From assembly GCF_004375085.3 (NCBI RefSeq), contig NZ_SNAQ03000012.1:62001-126000 (forward strand): a stretch of DNA of 64,000 bases, given 5' to 3'. Source of the stretch: Lewinella sp. W8. Its GTDB lineage: Bacteria > Bacteroidota > Bacteroidia > Chitinophagales > Saprospiraceae. How positions within the stretch are numbered: position 1 is the stretch's first letter; the number at the start of each line of letters is the position of its first letter. The notes under the pieces were generated by a model. It had not been told where the DNA came from. It saw only the letters and a program-made list of their open reading frames with translations, and ran no database searches. Below are positions 55,340 through 64,000 of this stretch, piece after piece. A program made the position numbers and the translations under genes.

Positions 55340-55594
55340 TACGGCGAAATCTTTTTAGTCATTCCTGATTGACAATTTGCGGGGATGAGCGGGCAAAATT
55401 GAGGGCCGAAGACCCGGAAATCAGAAAATTTCGCATTGCGGGGGTTTTTAACGGGGTATATGTGATCTTTAGCCAATAATCCGAACCGTAATCAGTTCTA
55501 CTTATTGATTGGCCCAAATCTGTCTTGGCTGTGATTATGGTTTCATGTTTTTAGGACGACCGGACGACGCAAACCCCACACACCACTTACTAGA

Positions 55595-58500
55595 ATGACC
55601 CGTAGCTCATTGCAGCACCGCTTGCCGATGTTAACTCGTGCATCGTTCCTGTTTTATTTGATCTTTTGGCTGTTTCCTTTTGAAATAGCGGGCCAGTGCC
55701 TGACCCCGGAACTGGCCATGATTAACAGCTGTATTGAGCACCCCAATCCGAATGGCTCCAATCTGGACGTCGAGTCCGAAATCCTGGTGATGCGCAGTGG
55801 TTTGGTGCCAATTCCGGTGAATGAGATCGGGCTTGATCTTCCCTTCAATGGATTCGGTCCGGATAATGCCGACATTGGTGTTGACCTGAATGGGGACCCT
55901 CTCGGATGCACCTTCCAGGAGCCCACGGTAACCGCCCTGCCCGGCTGCGATAACGTAATACCCTTAGGGCCGGGAGACATGATTCCCCCCAACGCCGTCG
56001 TGGTGGCCTTCATCACGGGGACTACCGTTACGGCCGATGTACTGGACACCGATTTTAGCAACCTCTGTGAAGCCGGTGTGCCCATCTACGTCCTCCAGAA
56101 CGCCTGTGAACGCACCGCCGGTGCCTTCGCCAACGGGCCTCCGGGAAGCGGAAACCCGCTGCGCACCATCACGGTGGTTTCCTTTTGCGGACTGCGGGGT
56201 TTCACCTACAACACTCAGGAAATTGATCCGGCTGATGGCACCTACTACATCGTCGGACTGAACGAAGTAGGGAACCTGAACTGTGATTTTCCGGTGCTCC
56301 CGCAGACCTGTCCGCCCCTGGATACCACCCTGAGTATTTGCAACCAGGGACCGACGGTCGATCCTCCTTTTGACCTCGATCTTGCCCGTCAGTTATACCC
56401 GAATAACATTCTCAGTATTTCCTTTCACAACAGTGCGGTGGAAGCGGAGGGCAATTCCAATGCCCTGAGCTCGTATGCTGGCCCCACCAATGCTTCGGAT
56501 ACGCTTTATGCCCGCCTGATTTACCAGGAAAATCTCTGCATTACGGTGGGGCGTCTGGTAATCAATTTTCCGGACGAGGCTAACGTGGCCACTCCTCCCT
56601 CCATGCCGGCCGTGGCCTGTGACCCTTCGTTCACGGGTTTTGGCACCTTCAATCTTCGAACGCTTGACGATGAAATTGGCGGCGGAGCTCCGGTTACTTA
56701 CTTCACCGATTCGGGAGCAACTAACGAAATTTCCGACCCGACGGCCTACTCCGGCAGTGACCAGAGCGTTTTCGCGCGGGCCGGACTGGGAACCTGTCAG
56801 GGGAATATTGTGGAGGTTCCGCTTGCGTTTGATCGCGGCCCGACGGCCAATACTCAGGTGAGTCCGACGAGTTGTCCGGACGTGGATGATGGCGAAATAC
56901 TGGTTACGCCTGCGGGCAACGGACCCTTCGATTACGATTGGCCCGGCGAGACCTTTGACGGACAGGACGAAAGAACGGGACTTGCCGCCGGATCTTACAA
57001 CCTTACCGTCACCAACGCGAACGGTTGTGCATTACCGGTAGCCGTCAGCGTACCGGCGGCGGATTCTGTGTCCATCAGTTGCACTACGGTGCGGGGAGCA
57101 AGTGGCCCGATGGCCGCCGATGGAGCCGTGAGCATTACAATTGCTGAGGGTAATCCTCCCTTTATCGTTTCGTATAGTGGCGCGGACGCAGGTGCCGTGA
57201 CCACCTCAAGTCGCACGGTTTTAATCGATAACCTATTGCCCGGAGATTACTCATTTTCGGTAGAAGACACCAACGGATGTAACAGTGCCAGCTGCACGAC
57301 GACCGTATTGTTTGTGGAGCCCATCGACCTGCGTTGCTTTGTCCTCAACAACAGCAACGGAACGACGGTACTCGGAGCCCTCCGGATTCAAATTGACGAT
57401 GGGGCGGAGCCCTTCACCGTCGTATTGTCCGATCAGAACGGTAATACGAGCACCTTCCCCAACCTCGATCGCGGAACCCACACTTTCCCCAATCTGCCCG
57501 TCGGGCAGTACACCATTACGGTTACGGATTTCTTCGGGCAGACCGAACAATGTAGTCGAAACATCATCCTGGATGCCTGCCCCCTAAACATTCTGGAGAC
57601 CCAACTCCTGACCAGCGATTGTACCGGTTCGGATAACGTAATCATCCGGCTCACCATCGGTGGAAATGAGGGCGCCATCATGACCCAGTGGGGCGGCGGA
57701 AACGGCATTGAGATTTTCAACGGCCAGCAGGAGGCCGGACCGCTACCGCCCGGCTCGTATTTTGTGGCGGTGAGCGACATGAGTGGTTGCCCGCCCGAGA
57801 TGGCCGGTCCGATTACGGTCAGCAATCCGGGCTTACCCACCTACGATGTAGCGGGGGACTTTATGACCTCCCCCTGTCAGTCGGATGGCTTCATCATCGT
57901 TACACCCAGCGGCGGCGGAACGCCGCCCTTCCGGGCCTTCCTCCACGACGCCAATACGGACGCGGAACTGGCCATGAGTCCCAACCGGGACGAAGGAGAG
58001 TCCTTTACCTTTACGGGCCTTTCCGGAGGAGATGGGACCGCCAACTATTACGTTTACATCACGGACCAATTGGGCTGTGCTCTGGATACTACCTTCATCC
58101 CCATCGTTTCTTCTCCGGCTCCTTCGCTTACCCTCCCGCCGGCGGATCAGACCATCGTCCCCGTAACCTGCACCGGCGGTAACGATGGCAGCATCACGGT
58201 GAGTGCTAGTGGTGGAACGGCGCCCTACGACTACCGCTGGATTGAATTCCCTCCCGCCGCCAGCATCCCGGCGGATGTCGGCGTTGCTACCCTCACGGAT
58301 CTGATTGCCGGTACCTACGGCGTGGAGATTACCGACGCGAGTGGATGCATGGACACGGCCCGGGTGGACCTCCCCGACGGCGGGCAGCCGAGTCTGGTCT
58401 GCGGCAATACGGTGGACGCCTTCGCCGGAATGTTGGGCAGCGTGGCCGTGACCACGTCCGATGGCCTGGGTCCCTACCGCATTGAAGTGACGGTAAACGC

Positions 58501-60874
58501 CAGCACGGAGGTATTCAGTGGAATTCAGGCCGGGCAGGATACCCTCCGAAACCTCCCGGAGGGGCTTTATCAGGCGGTCGCAATTGACGCCAACGGATGC
58601 CGATCGACGGCCTGCTCTTTTACCATCAACGCCGTCGGTTGTGATTTGGCGGTGAGCCTGGATACCCTTCCCATCACCTGCGCCACTACGGGACGTATCG
58701 TTGCCGGGATCACGGGAGGGCAGGCCCCCTACACCTTACGCTGGAGTGACCCGGCCTTACCCGACGACCGTGACACGGTATTTCCCGTCACTCCCGGCTT
58801 GTACGCCGTTTCGGTGGAAGATGCCCTGGGTTGTATGGTGGACACGAGCATTCAGGTCAACGAAATCGATGATCGGCCGCGATTATTGAATACCCCCTCC
58901 TCGCTGCCAACCTGCGGTCAGGATAGTCTGGAAATCCCGTTGCGTTTTTCCGGTCAGGCCCCCTTTGTCCTGCAATATTATCTGGAATACCCGTCGGGGA
59001 TACGGGATACCTTCCCCCTGGATTTTTTCACGAATACGGATACCCTGCGGATCGCTCCGGGTGACGTGGCCGATACCGCGGCTACGGTAACTCTATTTCA
59101 GTTGTTTGACGCCCGCTGCCAGTTTCCGCTGGCCGTCAATTTTCCACTTGACCTTAGCCGTGAGGACACCATTCTGCGTACGGAAACCTACTGCGGAGTG
59201 GATTCGGTGGAGATCGCCGGTCGATTCTTTACGCCCACCTTTCCTTCAGATACCTTTTTCGTGGACGACGGTAGCCTCTGCGGCCAGCGGTTCCTGGTGG
59301 ACCTGACCTTCAATGCCGGTAACCGTCCGGATACTTCGGTGGTCTTCACCTGCCCCGGATCAACCTACACGGAGAACGGAGAAGAGTTTGACGCCAATCG
59401 TCCGGAAGGCCTGGTGCGTTACCCTCGACCGGGAGATTGTGACAGCGTCGTGTACGTTCGCCTGGACTTTCCTCCCGAAGCACTCGGGGAGTTTTCTACC
59501 GGGGCTTGCGCCGGCGACACCATCTTCTACGGCGATCGATTCTTTACGGATGAAGTCAGCAGTGGTCTGGCGGTGCTGCCCGGTCAGGCAGCCAACGGCT
59601 GCGACTCTTTGGTCTTCGTGAACGTCAATTTCCGCCGAACCGGAGAAGTTCGCCTCTTTGGAGATTTTGAAATCTGCCCGGGGGATAGCATTGACCTGCG
59701 GTTTACCTACGATGGCCCCGGCAGCGTAAACGCCGTACTGCGAGACGGTTTCGGCCGGACCCAAAACCTCAACGGGTTGAGGAACGGTAGTCGGGTAACC
59801 CTATTCCCCGATGCCTCCACCAGCTATCAACTCATTGATGCGGGCATCGGTGGTTGTCCGGCGGGTTTTGCGGGAAGTTCTTCCGTAGTCGTCAATGACC
59901 TTTCCGGTGAGGTAGAAGTACTGACCGACCCGGGAGATTTTTGCGTCGATACGCTGGGTAGGGCAAGGGTGACCCTCAGTGGTGGGGTAGAGCCCTACAC
60001 TTTTGCCTGGAGCAATGATCGCGACGTACCGACTAATCTAAACTTACTTCCGGGCACCTACGCCGTAACGGCCACGGACGCCGACGGCTGCACCTACATT
60101 GACTCCGTGATGCTCCGCGGTCGTACCCCCCTCATCGCGCGCTTTGCCCCACTGGCACCCGACTGTATCGGTGGGCTGGGCGGACTTGAAGTGGACACGA
60201 TTTTTGGCGGTAACGGTTTTTACGAGATGAGTGTGGACGGCTCCTTCTTTCTCCCCGTAGAACAGATCGCCGATTTCCAACTGGAGCCGGGTATCGTGGA
60301 TATTATGGTGCAGGATGCCACGGACTGTTCCGCTGAGGTCCGGGTCTTTATCCCACCCGCCATTCGCCCGGAATTCAACCTCCCCGCCGATACCACCATA
60401 CTGCTGGGAGACAGTCTGGTACTCGACCCCAACATCAGCGTTGGCGTCGATACTTTTTGGTGGAGTCCGGACATTGGAGTCGGTAGTGTAGGTGGGCAGG
60501 CCACCAGTATTCGACCACTGCAGAGTACGGTTTACACCCTGACCCTGATTACGGAACCGGGCTGCACTTTCGTCCAAACCGTTGACGTTACGGTGGATGA
60601 ACGGACGCCGGTTTACGGTCCTACTGCCTTCAGCCCCAACGGAGACGGGATGAACGAAATCTATCAGTTGGGCCTTGGTCCCGCCGTGGAGTCTCTGCTT
60701 ACTTTCCAGATCTATAATCGCTGGGGAGTTATGGTGTACCAGGGGACGGAAGGTTGGGATGGAATGCTCAACGGCCAACGTGCTCCGAGTGCCGTTTACG
60801 TTTACCAGGCGGAGGTGCTACTGACCGATGGGTCTACCCGCTACGTGAAGGGAGATTTCGTCCTGATGCGGTAG
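55595..60874 (+). CDS. Giant adhesin-like T9SS type B protein with SprB-type repeats
   Basis: The 1759-residue protein has a signal peptide (about 1-33, ending EIAGQ), an N-terminal region, and from about residue 420 many SprB-like repeats of roughly 80 residues (pattern VTCTGGNDGSITVSASGGTAPYDYRW..LIAGTYGVEITDASGC). It ends with the gliding-motility-associated domain (YGPTAFSPNGDGMNEIYQ to YVKGDFVLMR). SprB in Flavobacterium is a mobile surface adhesin; this protein may play a similar surface role. The start could be M1 (55595) or M12 (55628). It is 255 bases downstream of another type B cargo gene. Confidence 0.9.
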   Translation: MTRSSLQHRLPMLTRASFLFYLIFWLFPFEIAGQCLTPELAMINSCIEHPNPNGSNLDVESEILVMRSGLVPIPVNEIGLDLPFNGFGPDNADIGVDLNGDPLGCTFQEPTVTALPGCDNVIPLGPGDMIPPNAVVVAFITGTTVTADVLDTDFSNLCEAGVPIYVLQNACERTAGAFANGPPGSGNPLRTITVVSFCGLRGFTYNTQEIDPADGTYYIVGLNEVGNLNCDFPVLPQTCPPLDTTLSICNQGPTVDPPFDLDLARQLYPNNILSISFHNSAVEAEGNSNALSSYAGPTNASDTLYARLIYQENLCITVGRLVINFPDEANVATPPSMPAVACDPSFTGFGTFNLRTLDDEIGGGAPVTYFTDSGATNEISDPTAYSGSDQSVFARAGLGTCQGNIVEVPLAFDRGPTANTQVSPTSCPDVDDGEILVTPAGNGPFDYDWPGETFDGQDERTGLAAGSYNLTVTNANGCALPVAVSVPAADSVSISCTTVRGASGPMAADGAVSITIAEGNPPFIVSYSGADAGAVTTSSRTVLIDNLLPGDYSFSVEDTNGCNSASCTTTVLFVEPIDLRCFVLNNSNGTTVLGALRIQIDDGAEPFTVVLSDQNGNTSTFPNLDRGTHTFPNLPVGQYTITVTDFFGQTEQCSRNIILDACPLNILETQLLTSDCTGSDNVIIRLTIGGNEGAIMTQWGGGNGIEIFNGQQEAGPLPPGSYFVAVSDMSGCPPEMAGPITVSNPGLPTYDVAGDFMTSPCQSDGFIIVTPSGGGTPPFRAFLHDANTDAELAMSPNRDEGESFTFTGLSGGDGTANYYVYITDQLGCALDTTFIPIVSSPAPSLTLPPADQTIVPVTCTGGNDGSITVSASGGTAPYDYRWIEFPPAASIPADVGVATLTDLIAGTYGVEITDASGCMDTARVDLPDGGQPSLVCGNTVDAFAGMLGSVAVTTSDGLGPYRIEVTVNASTEVFSGIQAGQDTLRNLPEGLYQAVAIDANGCRSTACSFTINAVGCDLAVSLDTLPITCATTGRIVAGITGGQAPYTLRWSDPALPDDRDTVFPVTPGLYAVSVEDALGCMVDTSIQVNEIDDRPRLLNTPSSLPTCGQDSLEIPLRFSGQAPFVLQYYLEYPSGIRDTFPLDFFTNTDTLRIAPGDVADTAATVTLFQLFDARCQFPLAVNFPLDLSREDTILRTETYCGVDSVEIAGRFFTPTFPSDTFFVDDGSLCGQRFLVDLTFNAGNRPDTSVVFTCPGSTYTENGEEFDANRPEGLVRYPRPGDCDSVVYVRLDFPPEALGEFSTGACAGDTIFYGDRFFTDEVSSGLAVLPGQAANGCDSLVFVNVNFRRTGEVRLFGDFEICPGDSIDLRFTYDGPGSVNAVLRDGFGRTQNLNGLRNGSRVTLFPDASTSYQLIDAGIGGCPAGFAGSSSVVVNDLSGEVEVLTDPGDFCVDTLGRARVTLSGGVEPYTFAWSNDRDVPTNLNLLPGTYAVTATDADGCTYIDSVMLRGRTPLIARFAPLAPDCIGGLGGLEVDTIFGGNGFYEMSVDGSFFLPVEQIADFQLEPGIVDIMVQDATDCSAEVRVFIPPAIRPEFNLPADTTILLGDSLVLDPNISVGVDTFWWSPDIGVGSVGGQATSIRPLQSTVYTLTLITEPGCTFVQTVDVTVDERTPVYGPTAFSPNGDGMNEIYQLGLGPAVESLLTFQIYNRWGVMVYQGTEGWDGMLNGQRAPSAVYVYQAEVLLTDGSTRYVKGDFVLMR

Positions 60875-60921
60875 AGCGGGAATTTTAGCGTGGGGTGGGG
60901 AACCGATACGGCCAGCATTCC

Positions 60922-60969
60922 GGGAGCAGTAAGGCAATTTCAGCTTGCTGGACTTATCTTACTGCTCCC
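60922..60969 (+). promoter_or_regulatory. Strong hairpin just ahead of the tricorn-like protease gene
   Basis: Perfect 12-bp arms GGGAGCAGTAAG (60922-60933) and CTTACTGCTCCC (60958-60969) have a further GCAA/TTGC pair inside. It lies 16 bases before the start codon. There is no T-tract, so it could be a terminator of the upstream transcript or a leader structure that hides the ribosome site. Confidence 0.6.
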
Positions 60970-60985
60970 AATAAAACCTCACCTT

Positions 60986-63900
60986 ATGTTACCCCACCAG
61001 TCTAGTGTGTTTCGGTGTCTCCTCCTCTTGGGAGGCTTTTTCATCTCATGCCAAATGCTCAGTGCCCAGGGCACCCGCCTGCTTCGGCAGCCGGACATGA
61101 GCGACAACTCGATCGTCTTCGTGTACGGAAGCGACGTTTGGACCGCCGATAAGGACGGTAATAATGTGCGGAGAATTACCAGCACGCCGGCCGTAGAATC
61201 AACCCCCCATTTTTCGCCTGACGGATCGAAAATTGGCTTCACTAGTAATCGTCAGGGCAGTAATGCCGTCTACGTCGTGGATGCGCAGGGAGGGATACCC
61301 ACCCGCCTCACCTGGCACCCTTCTTCGGCCACGGTCCGGGGGTGGACGCCCGACGGAAAGTCGGTGCTCTTCGCCAGCACCCGGGAAACCGCACCGGTCG
61401 GCTTCAACCGCCTGTGGACGGTACCAGTAGCGGGTGGCCCCGCCAAGCTGCTGAGTGAACAGTGGGGCTTTGATGGCAGCTATTCCGGGAACGGAAAGCA
61501 GATGGCCCTTGATAAAATGAGCCGCTGGGACGTCGAATGGCGGGCCTATCGGGGAGGACAGAATACGCCCCTGATTCTCCTGGATCTCGATACCCAGGAA
61601 GAAACCCTGATCCCCAACGAGCGGACTACGGACATTCATCCGACCTGGGTGGGCAATGAAGTATTCTTCTTATCCGACCGCGACTGGACCATGAACGTCT
61701 GGAGTTATAACGTGCGTTCGGGCGACCTCCGGAAGGTGACCAATTTCCGGGAAACCGACGCGAAGTGGCTTTCCGCTCACGGGGGGCAGTTGATTGTAGA
61801 ACAAAATGGATACCTGCACACGGTGGAACCCGGCAGTGGGCAGGTCACCCAACTGAACGTTACGGTCATCGGTGATTTCCCCTGGGCGGAAACGAAGTGG
61901 GAAGACGTCAGTAGCCGTGCCGGATCCGTGTCCCTGTCGCCCACCGGCAAGCGGGCGCTGATGGCCGCCCGCGGTGACATCTTTACCGTGCCCGTGGAAT
62001 ACGGCGACGCACGCAACCTTACTGCTTCCTCCGGGGCCGCGGATCGAGCACCCCTCTGGTCGCCCAAAGGCGACCAGATCGCCTGGTTTTCGGACGCCGG
62101 CGGGAACGGATACGGCCTGTACCTGAACGATCAGGACGGACGAGGCACGCCCCGGGTCCTGTCCATCGGTGCCTCCAAAATGGCCTGGGACCCGGCCTGG
62201 AGTCCGGACGGGAAACACATTGCCTTCACGGATGATGACGTCCGGATTCGGGTCATTAACGTGGAGACGGGAGATCTGAAAACCGTGGACGTCGGCGGTA
62301 CCAACCTCGACCGTGGCGGTACCAGCCTGACCTGGTCTCCGGATTCCCGTTATCTGGCCTACGTGAAGTCGGGGGCTAATAATTTTCGGCGGATCATGAC
62401 CTGGGACCAGGAAGACGATGAAGTGCGCCCCCTGACGAACGCCTTCGCTGATTCCTTTGCGCCCTCCTGGGACCGTGATAAAAAGCATTTCTATTTCCTG
62501 GCCAGTACCAACCTCGCCCTCGGCTCGGGTTGGGCCAATACCAGCGCCATCCAGGCGGACCCCACCTACGCCGCTTACGTGATCGTGCTGCCTTCGGACG
62601 AGGATTCCCCCTTCATTCCCCGAAGCGACGAGGAGGAAGTGGAAGAAGAGGAAAAGAAGGAAGGGGACAGTAGCGAAAAAGAAGAAGACAAAGAAGACGA
62701 AAAGGAAGAGGGAGAGGCTAAAGAAAAGAAGAAGGATGGCGTCACCATTGACTTTAACCGGCTGGACCGTCGCACCATTGCCCTGCCGGTGCCCACGGCC
62801 AATTACCGGCTGACGGCAACCGGTGGACCGGGTAGCCTCTTCCTGGGAGAACGGAAACCCGGTTCTCCGGGACTGACCCTCCATAAATTCACCCTCAAGG
62901 AGCGTGAGGCCAAGGAATTCGCTGCGGGAGTCCGGGGACTGGCGGTTTCCGCCGACGGCAAGCAGATGATTCTGCGCAGCGGCCCGGGATGGAAAAGGGT
63001 GAAGACCGGTGGCCCCAGTGGCAAGAACGGGGATTCCTTCAGTCCCAAGTTACGCATGAAGCTCGACCGCATGGCCGAGTGGAAGCAAATGTTTGACGAA
63101 GCCTGGCGCTACGAACGCGATTATTTCTACGATCCGGGCCTGCACGGCCGGGACTGGGACAAAGTGTACGCCCGGTATGCTCCGCTCTTGCCCTACGTTC
63201 GGCACCGGGCGGATCTGACCTACCTGCTGGATCAAATTAACGGAGAACTTAGTGTGGGGCATAGCTTCGTTTTCGGAGGCGATTACCCCGACACGGAGCC
63301 CTCCCAGGTAGGGTTACTCGGAGCAGATTTGGCCATCGAATCCGGCCGTTGGCGGATCACCCGCATCTACACCACCGAGAGCTGGAACCCCGGCCTATCC
63401 AGTCCGCTGGACCGACCGGGACTTGAGGTAAGTGAAGGGGATTACCTGGTGGGGATCAACGGAACCGAGTTGACGGCGACCATGAATCCCTTTGCGCTGC
63501 TAGACGGAACTTCCGGGAAGCAGACGATTCTGCACGTGAATTCCGCGGCCAGCTTTGATGGCCACCGGGAAATTGTCGTGGAGCCCATCCGGAGTGAGAA
63601 TGCTCTGCGGCAGCGGGGCTGGGTGGAAGACAACCGCCGCAAGGTGGATGAACTCTCCGGTGGCCGGCTGGCCTACATCTGGGTACCCAATACCGGTGGA
63701 CCGGGATTCGTGAACTTTAACCGCTACTACTTCGCCCAGCAGGACAAGGAAGGGGCCGTCATTGACGAACGCTTCAACGGTGGTGGACTGCTGGACGATT
63801 ACATGGTTGATCTCATGACCCGATCGCTGCGGGCGGCGATCACCAATGAAGTCCCGAACGGTAAACCTTTCCGTCTTCCCGCGGGCATTCTGGGCCCCAA

Positions 63901-64000
63901 GGTGCTGTTGATCAATGAACGTGCCGGATCGGGGGGAGACTTCTTCCCCTGGGTTTTCCGCCAGCAGAAGGCCGGCCCCCTCATCGGGGCGACTACCTGG
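60986..64000 (+). CDS. Tricorn-type S41 protease (3' end outside window)
   Basis: About 1005 residues are visible and the frame is still open at 64000. After a signal peptide (ISCQMLSAQ end, about residue 27), beta-propeller repeats of the TolB/WD-like kind follow (SPDGSKIGFTSNRQGSN, TPDGKSVLFAST, SPDGKHIAFTDDDVRI; about 30-540). A lysine/glutamate-rich insert (about 550-585), a tricorn C1-like domain, a PDZ domain (about 805-865; LEVSEGDYLVGINGTEL) and an S41 catalytic part with the serine in ERAGSGGDFF near 980 follow. Tricorn-type proteases trim peptides; secreted Bacteroidota forms may digest imported peptides. Confidence 0.92.
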   Translation, partial: MLPHQSSVFRCLLLLGGFFISCQMLSAQGTRLLRQPDMSDNSIVFVYGSDVWTADKDGNNVRRITSTPAVESTPHFSPDGSKIGFTSNRQGSNAVYVVDAQGGIPTRLTWHPSSATVRGWTPDGKSVLFASTRETAPVGFNRLWTVPVAGGPAKLLSEQWGFDGSYSGNGKQMALDKMSRWDVEWRAYRGGQNTPLILLDLDTQEETLIPNERTTDIHPTWVGNEVFFLSDRDWTMNVWSYNVRSGDLRKVTNFRETDAKWLSAHGGQLIVEQNGYLHTVEPGSGQVTQLNVTVIGDFPWAETKWEDVSSRAGSVSLSPTGKRALMAARGDIFTVPVEYGDARNLTASSGAADRAPLWSPKGDQIAWFSDAGGNGYGLYLNDQDGRGTPRVLSIGASKMAWDPAWSPDGKHIAFTDDDVRIRVINVETGDLKTVDVGGTNLDRGGTSLTWSPDSRYLAYVKSGANNFRRIMTWDQEDDEVRPLTNAFADSFAPSWDRDKKHFYFLASTNLALGSGWANTSAIQADPTYAAYVIVLPSDEDSPFIPRSDEEEVEEEEKKEGDSSEKEEDKEDEKEEGEAKEKKKDGVTIDFNRLDRRTIALPVPTANYRLTATGGPGSLFLGERKPGSPGLTLHKFTLKEREAKEFAAGVRGLAVSADGKQMILRSGPGWKRVKTGGPSGKNGDSFSPKLRMKLDRMAEWKQMFDEAWRYERDYFYDPGLHGRDWDKVYARYAPLLPYVRHRADLTYLLDQINGELSVGHSFVFGGDYPDTEPSQVGLLGADLAIESGRWRITRIYTTESWNPGLSSPLDRPGLEVSEGDYLVGINGTELTATMNPFALLDGTSGKQTILHVNSAASFDGHREIVVEPIRSENALRQRGWVEDNRRKVDELSGGRLAYIWVPNTGGPGFVNFNRYYFAQQDKEGAVIDERFNGGGLLDDYMVDLMTRSLRAAITNEVPNGKPFRLPAGILGPKVLLINERAGSGGDFFPWVFRQQKAGPLIGATTW

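Noticed and set aside
60922-60969. Invertible promoter flanked by inverted repeats
   Set aside because: The 24-base spacer is too short for a promoter and there is no invertase gene nearby; a hairpin is simpler.

Overview
This window is chromosomal DNA from a fairly GC-rich member of the Bacteroidota, most like the Saprospiria (Lewinella-type bacteria). The support is an adjacent SusC/SusD pair, two very large secreted proteins with the type B (gliding-motility-associated) C-terminal sorting domain of the type IX secretion system, a DUF1573-YajC-YbbR cluster, a DUF3098-UppP-TruB operon, bacillithiol genes, and many candidate promoters of the Bacteroidota form TAnnTTTG, some with a TTTG about 20 bases upstream. 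The genus is inferred; no rRNA or tRNA gene was seen.

1-10.8 kb: a partial outer-membrane barrel gene, a NifU-like Fe-S scaffold gene, a second barrel gene, dihydroorotase (pyrC), a subtilase, and a divergent promoter region between shikimate kinase (aroK) and the DUF1573-yajC-ybbR operon. A convergent gene encodes a secreted MORN-repeat caspase-like protein. The gaps hold a MITE-like palindrome, dispersed repeats and a candidate small RNA with its own promoter and terminator. 10.8-18.3 kb: glgE, a two-gene Fe-S oxidoreductase operon, an M20 amidohydrolase and a retropepsin-PDZ protein. 18.3-24.8 kb: a SusC/SusD uptake system, codon-biased as if highly expressed, then a beta-lactamase-fold hydrolase. 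24.8-32.7 kb: a small MITE with target duplication, rlmF, pyrG, a retropepsin-like protein with a small partner, bshC and glpK.

32.7-35.1 kb is an AT-richer accessory pocket: an orphan lipoprotein, a four-helix-bundle (S23/IVP) protein and a tandem array of about fourteen 61-62-base units that runs into the end of truB. 35.1-38.0 kb is the minus-strand operon ftsX-DUF3098-uppP-truB. 38-46.4 kb: a methyltransferase, an amidohydrolase, a tiny YqaE/Pmp3 membrane protein, a GH3-family enzyme, a lytic transglycosylase, a sigma/anti-sigma pair, a DUF2452 protein and a PD-(D/E)XK-like protein. 46.4-52.7 kb: an Lrp/AsnC regulator, a YtcJ-like amidohydrolase, bshB1, a polysaccharide deacetylase-like protein, a barrel protein and a degenerate YrdC/Sua5 protein. 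52.9-64 kb: two giant type B T9SS cargo proteins and a tricorn-type S41 protease cut by the window end.

The most unusual feature of the window is the repeat content between genes: two MITE-like elements, heptamer and hexamer short tandem repeats at gene ends, a long 62-base array, large palindromes and a dispersed repeat that seems to have taken over the 5' end of ftsX.
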